From positions 1-27,913 of the forward strand of contig CAZHPY010000015.1 of NCBI GenBank assembly GCA_964534705.1: 27,913 bases of DNA, in the 5' to 3' direction. A model generated the notes under the pieces. That model was not told the DNA's origin. It searched no databases and saw nothing but the letters and a program-made list of their open reading frames with translations. The translations under genes and the position numbers were made by a program. This stretch comes from CAZHPY01 sp964534705 (GTDB taxonomy: Bacteria; Omnitrophota; Gorgyraeia; 2-01-FULL-45-10). Below, one piece after another: positions 7,269 through 15,509 of this stretch; position 1 is the stretch's first letter; the number at the start of each line of letters is the position of its first letter.

Positions 7269-7846
7269 TTTATGAGGCGCACCCTGTTGATCGGCCAATA
7301 TATACAAATTGCCCTACCGATAAGATTTTTTTTAGGGACAAATCCCCAGTAGCGTGAATCCCTTGAATTGGCGCTGTTATCTCCCAGGACAAAAAAAGAG
7401 TCTTTAGGGACCGTGATTACATCGCCCTCTTTCCCATAATCTCCTCTGTTGTAATAATAATTTGAGCGTACGGACAAGGGCGCTTCTATCTGTTTGCCAT
7501 CGATATAAATATTACCGTTCTTTATTTCCAGTTTTTCCCCTCCGCGCGCTATCAACCTTTTTACAAAGTCCCTCTTGGGAGCCTCGGGTGATACAAAAAC
7601 CATGATATCTCCGCGTTCGGGCTGCCTTACCGCAGGAAGCCTGATATCGGTAAAGGGTATGCGTGCGCCGTAAATAAACTTATTTACAAATATCCTGTCC
7701 CCCACCTGGAAGGTAGGGATCATGGAGCCCGAGGGTATCTTAAAAGCCTGGACGATAAAAGTCCTTATCAGAAGCGCGAGTATAAGCGCTATTATTATTG
7801 ACTCCGTCCATTCCCTTATTTCCGATTTAACCTTTTCGTTCATCAT
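7265..7846 (-). CDS. lepB: signal peptidase I
   Basis: 193 aa, membrane-anchored serine protease that removes signal peptides of secreted proteins. An N-terminal membrane helix (about 16-34) precedes box B, IPSGSMIPTFQVGD, with the catalytic serine S41. Box D, RDFVKRLIARGGE, holds the general base K96. Box E, VLGDNSANSRDSRYWG (153-168), is intact. The single anchor and short length match the Gram-positive-like/compact type rather than the two-anchor E. coli protein. The gene follows lepA by 24 nt, as in the lepA-lepB order of many bacteria, and overlaps pgsA by 4 bp. Confidence 0.97.
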   Translation of the reverse strand: MMNEKVKSEIREWTESIIIALILALLIRTFIVQAFKIPSGSMIPTFQVGDRIFVNKFIYGARIPFTDIRLPAVRQPERGDIMVFVSPEAPKRDFVKRLIARGGEKLEIKNGNIYIDGKQIEAPLSVRSNYYYNRGDYGKEGDVITVPKDSFFVLGDNSANSRDSRYWGFVPKKNLIGRAICIYWPINRVRLIK

Positions 7847-7870
7847 TTCGTATCTTTCTTTTTTAATGCT

Positions 7871-9667
7871 TTAAGATGTCTTCAATGCGGCCAAAAACGC
7901 CTCTTGCGGTATCTCTACCTTGCCGAATTGTTTCATCCTCTTCTTTCCTTCTTTCTGCTTTTCCCAAAGTTTTCTTTTCCTGGTTATGTCGCCTCCGTAG
8001 CACTTAGCGGTAACGTTCTTACCGACGGACTTTATAGTCTCTCTCGCTATGATCTGGCCGCCTATGGCCGCCTGCAGGATTATCTGGAACAAATGGCGGG
8101 GTATGTTCTCTTTTAATTTTTCAATGACCGCCTTGCCCTTAGTATAAGCCTTGTCCTTGAAAACAAGCGACGAAAGGGCGTCACACACTTCGCCGTTTAT
8201 AAGGATATCTAATTTTACTATTTTTGTCGGCCTGTAATCAAGTAATTCGTAATCCAGCGAGCCATATCCTTTTGTCACGGATTTTATCTTGTCATAGAAA
8301 TCTATTATTACTTCTGCCAGCGGAATGTCATAAACTATCTGGGCCCTTGATTCGTCGAGATATTGTGTCGATACGTACTCTCCGCGTTTTGATTCCGAAA
8401 GTTCGAGAATATTACCTATATATTCTTTGGGAGTTATTATATACGCTTTGACATAGGGCTCTTCTATAGATAATATTTCTCCCGGGTTAGGCAGCTTCAT
8501 GGGGTTATCGACTTCTATCAATTCATTATCGTTCTTCTTTATCTTATAAATAACGCTGGGAGTGGTTATGACAAGATTCAGGTCAAACTCCCTCTCGAGA
8601 CGCTCCTGTATTATTTCCATATGGAGAAGCCCGAGAAAACCGCACCTGAACCCCATACCTAAAGAAGCGGATTTTTCAGGCTCATATATAAAAGAGGCAT
8701 CTGAAAGGCGCATCTTCTCTATCGCATCTTTAAGCGCGGGAAAATCTGCGCTGTTCGCCGGATAGATACCGCTGAATACCATCGGCCTGACCTTTTTATA
8801 GCCGGGTAATGCGACTAAGGCGGGATTATCGGCGTCTGTAATAGTATCTCCGATGGAAACCTCTTTGGCATCTCTTATATTGCAGGCAATGTATCCGACT
8901 TCACCGCATTCAAGGGTGTCAACCTGCTCAGGCCTGGGCTTAAAAACGCCGACTTCCAGGATATCGTAAGTATTGCCATTGGACATCATCATTATACGCA
9001 TGCCTTTTTTTAGCGTCCCATTCGTCAGCCTTACGAGGACTATAACACCTTTGTAGGTATCATATTTCGAATCAAAGACCAGGGCTTGTAAAGGATTGAG
9101 CACATCACCTTTGGGGGCGGGTATCCTCTGCGTTATCGCTTCTAAGATTTCCGCTATGCCGGTGCCTGCTTTAGCGCTTGCCAATAAAATATCTTTTTTC
9201 TCCAGGCCCAGGATATCCGATATCTCATGCTTTACTTTCTCTATATCCGCATTAGCAAGGTCTATCTTATTTATGACAGGTATTATTACGAGATTGTGCT
9301 CCATTGCCAGGTAAAGATTGGCGACTGTCTGGGCTTCTATGCCCTGGGCGGCATCTACTACCAGAAGCGCGCCTTCACATGCGCCTATAGACTTGGAAAC
9401 TTCATAAGTAAAATCGACGTGGCCCGGCGTATCAATGAGGTTTAACTCGTAGGTTATCCCGTCCCTGGCTTTGTAATTAAGGCGGACGGCGCTGGCCTTT
9501 ATGGTAATACCGCGCTCTCTTTCAAGGTCCATGTCGTCAAGCATCTGATCGTGGAATTCCCGCTCGCTTATGGCGCCGGTTACCTGCAGTATCCTGTCGG
9601 CAAGCGTTGATTTACCATGGTCTATGTGGGCTATTATAGAAAAGTTACGTATTATAAGTTTATCCAT
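7871..9667 (-). CDS. lepA: elongation factor 4 (LepA back-translocase GTPase)
   Basis: 598 aa, ribosome-associated GTPase related to EF-G. G-domain motifs are G1 AHIDHGKST (13-21), the RGITI switch (52-56), G3 DTPGHVDF (79-86) and G4 NKIDL (133-137). Domain II and the EF-G-like domains III and V follow. The LepA-specific C-terminal domain is present, with RETIKSVGKNVTAKCYGGD followed by a basic KRKLWEKQKEGKKRMK region. Length is typical, and the absence of EF-G domain IV argues against EF-G. It starts 7 nt downstream of the pgm stop. Confidence 0.98.
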   Translation of the reverse strand: MDKLIIRNFSIIAHIDHGKSTLADRILQVTGAISEREFHDQMLDDMDLERERGITIKASAVRLNYKARDGITYELNLIDTPGHVDFTYEVSKSIGACEGALLVVDAAQGIEAQTVANLYLAMEHNLVIIPVINKIDLANADIEKVKHEISDILGLEKKDILLASAKAGTGIAEILEAITQRIPAPKGDVLNPLQALVFDSKYDTYKGVIVLVRLTNGTLKKGMRIMMMSNGNTYDILEVGVFKPRPEQVDTLECGEVGYIACNIRDAKEVSIGDTITDADNPALVALPGYKKVRPMVFSGIYPANSADFPALKDAIEKMRLSDASFIYEPEKSASLGMGFRCGFLGLLHMEIIQERLEREFDLNLVITTPSVIYKIKKNDNELIEVDNPMKLPNPGEILSIEEPYVKAYIITPKEYIGNILELSESKRGEYVSTQYLDESRAQIVYDIPLAEVIIDFYDKIKSVTKGYGSLDYELLDYRPTKIVKLDILINGEVCDALSSLVFKDKAYTKGKAVIEKLKENIPRHLFQIILQAAIGGQIIARETIKSVGKNVTAKCYGGDITRKRKLWEKQKEGKKRMKQFGKVEIPQEAFLAALKTS

Positions 9668-9674
9668 TAATATA

Positions 9675-11099
9675 TTAAACTTTATCGATCATCTGTTTTC
9701 CGAACTCAAGATACTTAAATGCCGTTTTTTCATCCGACGCTTCTGAGTATATCCTGACTATCGGTTCTGTGCCGGAGAGACGGAGCATAAGCCATGACCT
9801 GTCTTTGCAGATAAATTTATGGCCGTCGTAGTCTTTTATCTCAACGACATCGTTATTCAGCACTTTTTTTATGGGATTGCGTTCAAGATAAGCCATCAAT
9901 CCATTCTTTTTCTCATCGGGCACCCTCATGTCAAGCCGGCGGTATTCATAGGTGCCGTATTCCTTTTCTATGCTTTTGATGATATCCACAAGCCTCTTGC
10001 GCCTCATGGCCATCATTTCAAGTATGAGAAGCCCCGAAAGTATCCCGTCGCGCTCCGGTATATACCCCCTGAATGCCACACCCCCGGTTTCTTCTCCTCC
10101 TATAAGGATATCTTCTTTCTGCATCTTTTCACATATATACTTGAACCCCACTGGGGTCTCATGCATATTTAAACCATATTTCCCGCATATTTTTTCTATG
10201 AGCGCTGTCCCGCAAATCGTCTGGACTACGTCACCCCGCATCTTCTTATCTTCTACAAGATGCAGCAGCAAAAGCGTCATAACTTTATGTCCTGTAAGCA
10301 GCTTTCCGCTGGATAGGGCGACTCCAAGCCTGTCGGCGTCTCCATCCGTCGCAAGCCCTACCGAGTATTTGCCTTTTTTGGTCCTTTCCACGAGCTCCTT
10401 CAGGTTGGGCATGATCGGTTCAGGATTTATCCCTCCGAATCCCGGGTCCGTTTCCTCATGGATAATGTCAACCTTAACCTTCCCACCTTTTAGCAGATTT
10501 TTTATATGGCCATTACCTACACCGTACATGGGATCGACCAGGACTTTTAAATTACTCTTTTTTATAAGTTTCAGGTTAACATATTTTTTGATAAACCCAA
10601 GGTGCCTGGGGATAATGTCCTCGACGCTTACGGCCCCTTCGGCCTTAAGGTCCTTTAAAGGCCTTATCTTTACGTCATTCGCTCCAAGCAATCCTTCGAT
10701 CTTTTTTGTTATGCCCAGGTCCGCTGAGCCGGAGTAATAGGCCTTGTATTTCATCCCATTATATCTGGCAGGGTTATGACTTGCCGTTATCACTATCCCG
10801 CCTATCAGGTTCTTATCTTTTATGGCGAAGCTTACTGAAGGCGTAGGGCTCGGCCTGTCGGCAAGTATAGTAGGTATACCATTAGCCGCCGTAATGCACG
10901 CCGTTATCTCCGCGTACTTGTAGGACAGGAACCTTGTATCATATCCCACGGCTATTTTAAATTCCCTCTCGCCCAGGACGTCCTTCTGGCTTATTATATA
11001 ATCCGCCATCGCCTGCGCGACTTTTCTGACATTTTCAAAGGTAAAAGCATCGCTTATTACCGCTCTCCACCCGTCGGTGCCGAATTTTATTACAGACAT
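9675..11099 (-). CDS. phosphoglucomutase/phosphomannomutase family protein
   Basis: 474 aa, alpha-D-phosphohexomutase that interconverts hexose 1- and 6-phosphates through a phosphoserine. The four family elements are present: phosphoserine loop TASHNPARYNG (S107), metal loop TDGDADRLG (D252, D254, D256), sugar loop GGEETGG (334-340), and C-terminal phosphate loop RLSGTEPIVRIY (440-451). Motifs do not decide between glucose and mannose. The sugar loop GEETGG is compatible with glucose 1-phosphate, while the manC-like gene upstream in the same cluster makes GDP-mannose supply possible. It begins immediately next to the rpe stop. Confidence 0.93.
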   Translation of the reverse strand: MSVIKFGTDGWRAVISDAFTFENVRKVAQAMADYIISQKDVLGEREFKIAVGYDTRFLSYKYAEITACITAANGIPTILADRPSPTPSVSFAIKDKNLIGGIVITASHNPARYNGMKYKAYYSGSADLGITKKIEGLLGANDVKIRPLKDLKAEGAVSVEDIIPRHLGFIKKYVNLKLIKKSNLKVLVDPMYGVGNGHIKNLLKGGKVKVDIIHEETDPGFGGINPEPIMPNLKELVERTKKGKYSVGLATDGDADRLGVALSSGKLLTGHKVMTLLLLHLVEDKKMRGDVVQTICGTALIEKICGKYGLNMHETPVGFKYICEKMQKEDILIGGEETGGVAFRGYIPERDGILSGLLILEMMAMRRKRLVDIIKSIEKEYGTYEYRRLDMRVPDEKKNGLMAYLERNPIKKVLNNDVVEIKDYDGHKFICKDRSWLMLRLSGTEPIVRIYSEASDEKTAFKYLEFGKQMIDKV

Positions 11100-11738
11100 T
11101 TAAGCTCCTCTGATTTTTTTTATTGCCAAAGCATAATCCTTCGATCCGAACACATAACTTCCTGCAACAAGCACATTTGCGCCGCGGCTAAGGCAATCGC
11201 GCGCAGTCATATCATTTATACCGCCGTCCACCTCTATGTCTTTTTTAAATACCTTCCGCAATTCTTCGATCTTGTCGAGACAGTCGTATATAAAATCCTG
11301 CCCGCCGAATCCCGGCTCAACCGTCATGACCAGGACCATATCTACCATTGAAAGCAGGCCTTCTATCTTCCTGATATCGGTCTTTGGCCTTATCGATATC
11401 CCGACCTTTTTCTTGTAATATCTTATGAGCTTTACGACTTCTCTCGGATCTTCTTCTATCTCTGAATGGAAAGTTATAATATCACTACCGGCTTTCGCAA
11501 AACTTTCTATGTACTTTTCCGGCTCTTTTATCATGAGATGGACATCCAGGGTGAGCTTCGTGACAGGCCTTATGGACCTCACGACAACAGGCCCGATCGT
11601 GATATTAGGGACAAAGTGCCCGTCCATCACGTCTACATGTATCCAATCCGCTCCGCCTTTTTCCACATCCTTTATCTCCGTGCCGAGATTAGAAAAGTCA
11701 GCCGATAATATGCTGGGCGCGATAATAGTTTTGAGCAT
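11100..11738 (-). CDS. rpe: ribulose-phosphate 3-epimerase
   Basis: 212 aa, TIM-barrel metalloenzyme that interconverts ribulose 5-phosphate and xylulose 5-phosphate in the pentose phosphate pathway. Active-site motifs are HVDVMDGHFVPN (H34, D36), DVHLMI (H67), MTVEPGFGGQ (138-147) and EVDGGIN (catalytic D171). Length matches the family. The stop codon abuts the start of the mutase gene, and AGGAG lies 11 nt before the ATG. Confidence 0.97.
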   Translation of the reverse strand: MLKTIIAPSILSADFSNLGTEIKDVEKGGADWIHVDVMDGHFVPNITIGPVVVRSIRPVTKLTLDVHLMIKEPEKYIESFAKAGSDIITFHSEIEEDPREVVKLIRYYKKKVGISIRPKTDIRKIEGLLSMVDMVLVMTVEPGFGGQDFIYDCLDKIEELRKVFKKDIEVDGGINDMTARDCLSRGANVLVAGSYVFGSKDYALAIKKIRGA

Positions 11739-11758
11739 CTTTCTTGCTTCTCCTTTAT

Positions 11759-12814
11759 TTAATTTTTTTGCGAGGCAAGGGTATAAACCCTGCCGATGTC
11801 TTCCAGCGTAACGACCCCCGCTATCTTTCCGCCCCTGAATACGGGCAAGGCCCTCAGGTCGTTCTCGCCCATGATCTTCTGCGCATCCGTTAAAAGATCC
11901 GTATCGGACACTTTTGGAAAATCTTTTCTCATAACCTCTTTAACCATGGCCTGGGCCCCTAGCCTATGGATACCGGCCATTATGTCATACCTTGTAACAA
12001 AGCCCACGTTTTCTTCTCCTTCGATCACCGGGAAATCTTCCTGGTGGGAATGAAAAATAAGCTCGAGCACTTTCGATAAAGTAGTATCTGAGTTAACTGT
12101 AAAAAAATCGGCAGATAGTATATCTTTAACCTTGAACTTTTTCAAGGTTTCTTTCAAGTCAACCTGAAGCTCCTCATTAGATGCCGCCATGTATATAAAT
12201 ACCGCTATGGCCATCAATATGATATTGAACCCTACTATGCCGAAATAAGCAAAGATAAGCGCAAAAATATGCCCTAGATTGACCGCTACTTTAGTCGCTC
12301 TCTGATAACCCATCTTTTGGGCAAGTAAAGAACGCAACACTCTCCCGCCATCCATGGGGAATGCCGGTATCAGGTTAAATATCGCCAGGATAAGGTTTAT
12401 CCAGTAAAGATAAGATATGGTAAGAGGCCACGTGGCCGTAGAAAGCGGCCTATAGAAAAGGACCTCCGGGCCCAGTAAATTTTTTATCGGTATATAGAAT
12501 ACTGCGACTACGATCAGGTTAAAAAGAGGACCTGCTATCGAAATGAAAAATTCCTGGTGCGGCTTTTCAGGCATGGCCGACATCGATGCTATACCGCCTA
12601 TGGGCAAAAGCGTTATCTCGCGCACCTCTATGCCATAGGACTTTGCCACCAGGGAATGGCAGATCTCATGGAGTGTAACAAAACAGAACACGCCCAGTAT
12701 CAATACAAGCCATTTTATCCCTCCGGAGAGGAAAAATATCAAAAGCAGCAGAAATGTAATATGGATATTTATTGATATCCCGAACAGCTTAAATAATCTT
12801 ATAGAACCCTTCAT
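11759..12814 (-). CDS. M50 family site-2-type zinc protease with two C-terminal CBS domains
   Basis: 351 aa, polytopic membrane metalloprotease. The zinc motif HEICH (H49, E50, H53) lies in a membrane helix, and the third ligand is D155 in NLIPAFPMDGGRVLRSLLA. Other helices lie at about 16-30, 33-48, 88-110, 131-150 and 178-209. After the membrane part come two CBS domains (about 229-282 and 292-346; the second ends VVTLEDIGRVY), which in this family may sense adenine nucleotides. This is the SpoIVFB-like M50 subgroup with CBS domains, not the PDZ-containing RseP type. Its target cannot be told from sequence. AAGGAG lies 4 nt before the ATG. Confidence 0.92.
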   Translation of the reverse strand: MKGSIRLFKLFGISINIHITFLLLLIFFLSGGIKWLVLILGVFCFVTLHEICHSLVAKSYGIEVREITLLPIGGIASMSAMPEKPHQEFFISIAGPLFNLIVVAVFYIPIKNLLGPEVLFYRPLSTATWPLTISYLYWINLILAIFNLIPAFPMDGGRVLRSLLAQKMGYQRATKVAVNLGHIFALIFAYFGIVGFNIILMAIAVFIYMAASNEELQVDLKETLKKFKVKDILSADFFTVNSDTTLSKVLELIFHSHQEDFPVIEGEENVGFVTRYDIMAGIHRLGAQAMVKEVMRKDFPKVSDTDLLTDAQKIMGENDLRALPVFRGGKIAGVVTLEDIGRVYTLASQKN

Positions 12815-12836
12815 CCCGCTCCTTGTGTAACTTATA

Positions 12837-14102
12837 TTACAAATGCAGCGTATCTTTCAACCTTTTCTCGTCTTTCACCGGGCCTATAACGGCCAGGTTA
12901 ATATTATTATCATTGAAGATGCTCGACGCCACCCGCATGAGGTCGTCGCACGTGATCGACTCAATCTTGCTGACGATACTCTTCGGGTCCAGCTCATTTT
13001 CTCCCGCTACGACCTTTTCGCCAAGCCATAGCATAAGGCTCATCGTGTCTTCCATTGTGAACAAGAGCTGCCCTTTATAAAATTCTTTTGCCCTTTCCAG
13101 CTCTTCTTTTTTTACGGGTTCCTTTTTCATGATATCTAATTCCCTGAATATTATTTCAAGGGCCTGGACGAGCTTTTTTTCCTCTACGCCTGCGCCAACC
13201 ACGAATGCCCCCGTATCCTCGTACCTGCGCATACTGGACGAGATCTCATAGCAAAGCGCCATTTCATCCCTTACGATATGGAACAACCGCGAAGACATGT
13301 TCGCTCCCAGTATTACGTTAAGCAGGCTCGCGGCATATCTGTCGGGACTAAAACGGTTTACCGCATGAAAACCCAGGGCCATGTGAGTTTGTTCCGTTTC
13401 CTTCATAGTAAGGTTCAAAACCGGTTTCTTTTGCTCTTTTACCGCTTTTTTAAATTCCGGTATTTCTTTTGGACGTTCTTTTGCCATGTATTTGGAAGCA
13501 AAACCTGAAAGGGTATCATTATCTATACGGCCCGTCCCTATCAAAAGCATGTTGTTCGGATTATAGTAGACATCCCTGTAGGAAACAACATCTTCCCTCT
13601 TTATAGACGTTACCGATTCGACGCTGCCTGCAAGGGGAAGCCCTAAAGGCTGTTTAGGCCATAACATCTCGCTCAATATCTCATGGACATGCTGGGCCGG
13701 GATATCCTTATACATATTTATCTCTTCTATTATAACGTCTTTCTCTTTCAGGACCTCTTTTTCATCAAGGCGCGGGTGGAGCACCATATCGCTTAATATA
13801 TCGACGCCTAATTCAGCATCTTTTGCCAGAAGCTTTACAAGATAACACGTAAACTCTTCGGAAGTAAACCCGTTAAAGCTGCCGCCGCGGCCTTCGATCG
13901 CCTCCTTTATCACCTTCATGTCCCTTGTCTCTGTGCCCTTAAAAAGCATGTGCTCCAGCAAATGGCTTATGCCGTTATTCTCGTTATTTTCATACCTTAC
14001 ACCGGCACGTATCCATATACCGAATGAAACGCTTTCCATGTGTTTCATCTCTTTTGCCGCTATTGTAAGGCCATTGTCCGTTTTTTTGGTCAAATTCTGC
14101 AT
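12837..14102 (-). CDS. M16 family (pitrilysin-like) zinc peptidase
   Basis: 421 aa, processing-peptidase-type M16 protein. The inverted zinc motif HLLEH (H47, E50 catalytic, H51) is followed 76 residues later by the third ligand E127 in VIIEEINMYKD, exactly the family spacing. The second, inactive-like half carries the usual ARG/TYR-containing block RYAASLLNVILGANMSSRLF. No signal peptide is seen, so a cytoplasmic location is likely. The length is typical of the single-chain bacterial M16B type. The start codon overlaps the ruvX stop by one base (TAATG), implying coupled translation. Substrate unknown. Confidence 0.93.
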   Translation of the reverse strand: MQNLTKKTDNGLTIAAKEMKHMESVSFGIWIRAGVRYENNENNGISHLLEHMLFKGTETRDMKVIKEAIEGRGGSFNGFTSEEFTCYLVKLLAKDAELGVDILSDMVLHPRLDEKEVLKEKDVIIEEINMYKDIPAQHVHEILSEMLWPKQPLGLPLAGSVESVTSIKREDVVSYRDVYYNPNNMLLIGTGRIDNDTLSGFASKYMAKERPKEIPEFKKAVKEQKKPVLNLTMKETEQTHMALGFHAVNRFSPDRYAASLLNVILGANMSSRLFHIVRDEMALCYEISSSMRRYEDTGAFVVGAGVEEKKLVQALEIIFRELDIMKKEPVKKEELERAKEFYKGQLLFTMEDTMSLMLWLGEKVVAGENELDPKSIVSKIESITCDDLMRVASSIFNDNNINLAVIGPVKDEKRLKDTLHL

Positions 14103-14524
14103 TAGCTTAAACCTTTCTTCTTGGCATCCAGATAACCCTGTAATATCAGCTGGGCCGCTAGTTTATCGGTTACTTTTTTACGCTTCGCACGGCTCGTGTC
14201 TGCTTCGAGCAAAACCCTCTCTGCCTGTACGCTTGTCAACCTTTCATCCCATGTCCTGACGGGGACCTTAACTACCTTCGACAGCTCTTCGACGAATTCC
14301 AGCACTTCTTTTGTCTTTGGGCCGTAGCTGCCGTTCATATTAATGGGCAGGCCTATGACTATCTCCTGTACATTGTTTTCCAGGACGATCTTTGATATAT
14401 CTTCAATATCCGATCTCAAAACTTTCCTATACAAAGAATCCAGGCCCTGTGCAGTAAGAAGCAACTCATCGCTAAGGGCAATGCCGATACGCTTCGTCCC
14501 AAAATCCAACCCCATGATCCTCAT
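14102..14524 (-). CDS. ruvX: YqgF/RuvX family pre-16S rRNA processing nuclease or Holliday junction resolvase
   Basis: 140 aa, RNase H-fold nuclease of the YqgF family, linked to 16S rRNA 5' end maturation and proposed as a Holliday junction resolvase. Motifs: IMGLDFGTKRIGIALSD (D7 is the first catalytic acid), IVIGLPINMNGS (56-65), and TWDERLTSVQAE (D93, E94). The length is usual. Its ATG is the right-hand copy of a 5-bp direct repeat flanking the 69-bp element at 14525-14593. The ribosome-binding GGAG (10 nt before the ATG) lies inside that element. Before insertion, ruvX would have overlapped the upstream manC-like stop as ATGA. Confidence 0.95.
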   Translation of the reverse strand: MRIMGLDFGTKRIGIALSDELLLTAQGLDSLYRKVLRSDIEDISKIVLENNVQEIVIGLPINMNGSYGPKTKEVLEFVEELSKVVKVPVRTWDERLTSVQAERVLLEADTSRAKRKKVTDKLAAQLILQGYLDAKKKGLS

Positions 14525-14593
14525 CCCGTTACATCTCCAATTACATACATAATCTTGCCCATTACATCATTCTCTTCAAGAGATGTAACGGGA
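14525..14593 (-). repeat. 69-bp junction element, copy 1 (manC/ruvX gap)
   Basis: First of three near-identical elements. Terminal inverted arms of 13 bp (CCCGTTACATCTC at 14525-14537 and its complement at 14580-14592) enclose an internal copy CCCATTACATC (14558-14568). It is flanked by the direct repeat CTCAT at 14520-14524 and 14594-14598 (ATGAG on the minus strand); the inner copy contains the ruvX ATG and the outer one the manC TGA. Identity over the 68 aligned bases is 57 with copy 2 and 58 with copy 3. On the minus strand the element ends with GGAG 10 nt before the ruvX ATG. The third internal motif, TATGTAATTGG, is clearest in this copy. Confidence 0.88.
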
Positions 14594-14594
14594 C

Positions 14595-15509
14595 TCATAT
14601 TATCTTTGTTACCTTACCGTCTTTTTCTACGAAACGCCTTCCTTCCATTTTCAGGACCTTCTTAAGGCTATCGAAGCTCCCTATGTCTTCCCAGAAATAA
14701 GCCCCTTTTATACAATAGATGTCGTAGGCCTTTTCCATGATCGCGTAATCTACAGATATATTCGGCAGCTTTTCATACCTTTCCTCTATCTTACGGACGT
14801 CCTTCATGCCTCCATATATATCTGAGGAGAGCCTGCGGACCGCTCCAAGAAAGGTCTTTGCCTTAAATATGAAAGTGCCTGTATTCCACAGGTAACTCCC
14901 TTCCCTTATGAACTCGGCCGATCTTTCAAGGTCCGGCTTTTCGACGAATCTATCGACCTTGTATATCCTGCCTATTGAATCGTCCCATTTTACCTTGATG
15001 TAACCATAGGAGGACGAGGGAAAATAAGGCTTTAACCCTATCGTAACTATAGCGCTGGGATTTTTTTCTACAAAATTTATGCCTTTTTGTATTGTATTCA
15101 AAAACGTCTTTTCATCGCCTATATAGTGGTCAGCGGGAAAAACGGCCATTATGGCATCGCTATCCCTTTTTTTCAATTCAAGCGCTGCAAGCGCAATAGC
15201 AGGCGCCGTATTACGGGAAACCTTTTCAAGAAGAAGGTTTTCCCTCAAGATACCCTTAAAGCTCTTCTTCACAAGCCGCGACTGGGATATGTTGGCAACA
15301 ACGGCTATATTTTTAGGGTCTATTATCTTCTTTATCCTGTCAACGGTCCTGCCAAAAATAGTCCGTTTATCTTTTGTAACCGAAAGGAATGGTTTTGGCC
15401 TTGATGGCCTGGACAAAGGCTGAAGCCGCTTCCCTATTCCGCCTACAAGTATGACACCATAAACATTTTTCGTATTGCGTATTGTGTATTGCGTATTGTG
15501 TTTAGTCAT
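14595..15509 (-). CDS. manC: mannose-1-phosphate guanylyltransferase-like nucleotidyltransferase, short C-terminus
   Basis: 304 aa, GT-A-fold nucleotidyltransferase, probably making GDP-mannose from GTP and mannose 1-phosphate. Family motifs: ILVGGIGKRLQPLSRPSRPK (20-39), SRNTAPAIALAA, VFPADHYIG, SSYGYIK, FVEKPD, LWNTGTFIF and VDYAIME. It stops soon after GRRFVEKDGKVTKII, whereas typical ManC proteins run some 40-60 residues further, so the C-terminal part looks missing. The first 16 residues (MTKHNTQYTIRNTKNV) are largely encoded by a 7-bp tandem repeat and are not family-like. No in-frame alternative start lies between them and the nucleotide-binding loop. The start overlaps the trpA stop by 8 bp. 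Placement between trpA and ruvX is not a biosynthetic grouping. Confidence 0.82.
   Translation of the reverse strand: MTKHNTQYTIRNTKNVYGVILVGGIGKRLQPLSRPSRPKPFLSVTKDKRTIFGRTVDRIKKIIDPKNIAVVANISQSRLVKKSFKGILRENLLLEKVSRNTAPAIALAALELKKRDSDAIMAVFPADHYIGDEKTFLNTIQKGINFVEKNPSAIVTIGLKPYFPSSSYGYIKVKWDDSIGRIYKVDRFVEKPDLERSAEFIREGSYLWNTGTFIFKAKTFLGAVRRLSSDIYGGMKDVRKIEERYEKLPNISVDYAIMEKAYDIYCIKGAYFWEDIGSFDSLKKVLKMEGRRFVEKDGKVTKII
15471..15498 (-). repeat. 7-bp tandem repeat in the manC 5' end
   Basis: Four 7-bp units (CGTATTG, CGTATTG, TGTATTG, CGTATTG on the plus strand; minus-strand consensus CRCAATA) lie within the first 13 codons of the manC-like gene and are translated. The same unit structure, with C for A (YGTCTTG), recurs in hisH at 24614-24641. 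Confidence 0.85.

Noticed and set aside
7269..7307. A longer pgsA reading frame starting at 7307.
   Set aside because: The extra 13 residues lie within lepB and are unlike the family; the ATG overlapping the lepB stop is the natural start.
9952..10737. A 261-aa plus-strand open frame opposite the phosphohexomutase gene.
   Set aside because: Antisense shadow of a gene with all four catalytic motifs intact; composition is that of a reverse-frame reading.
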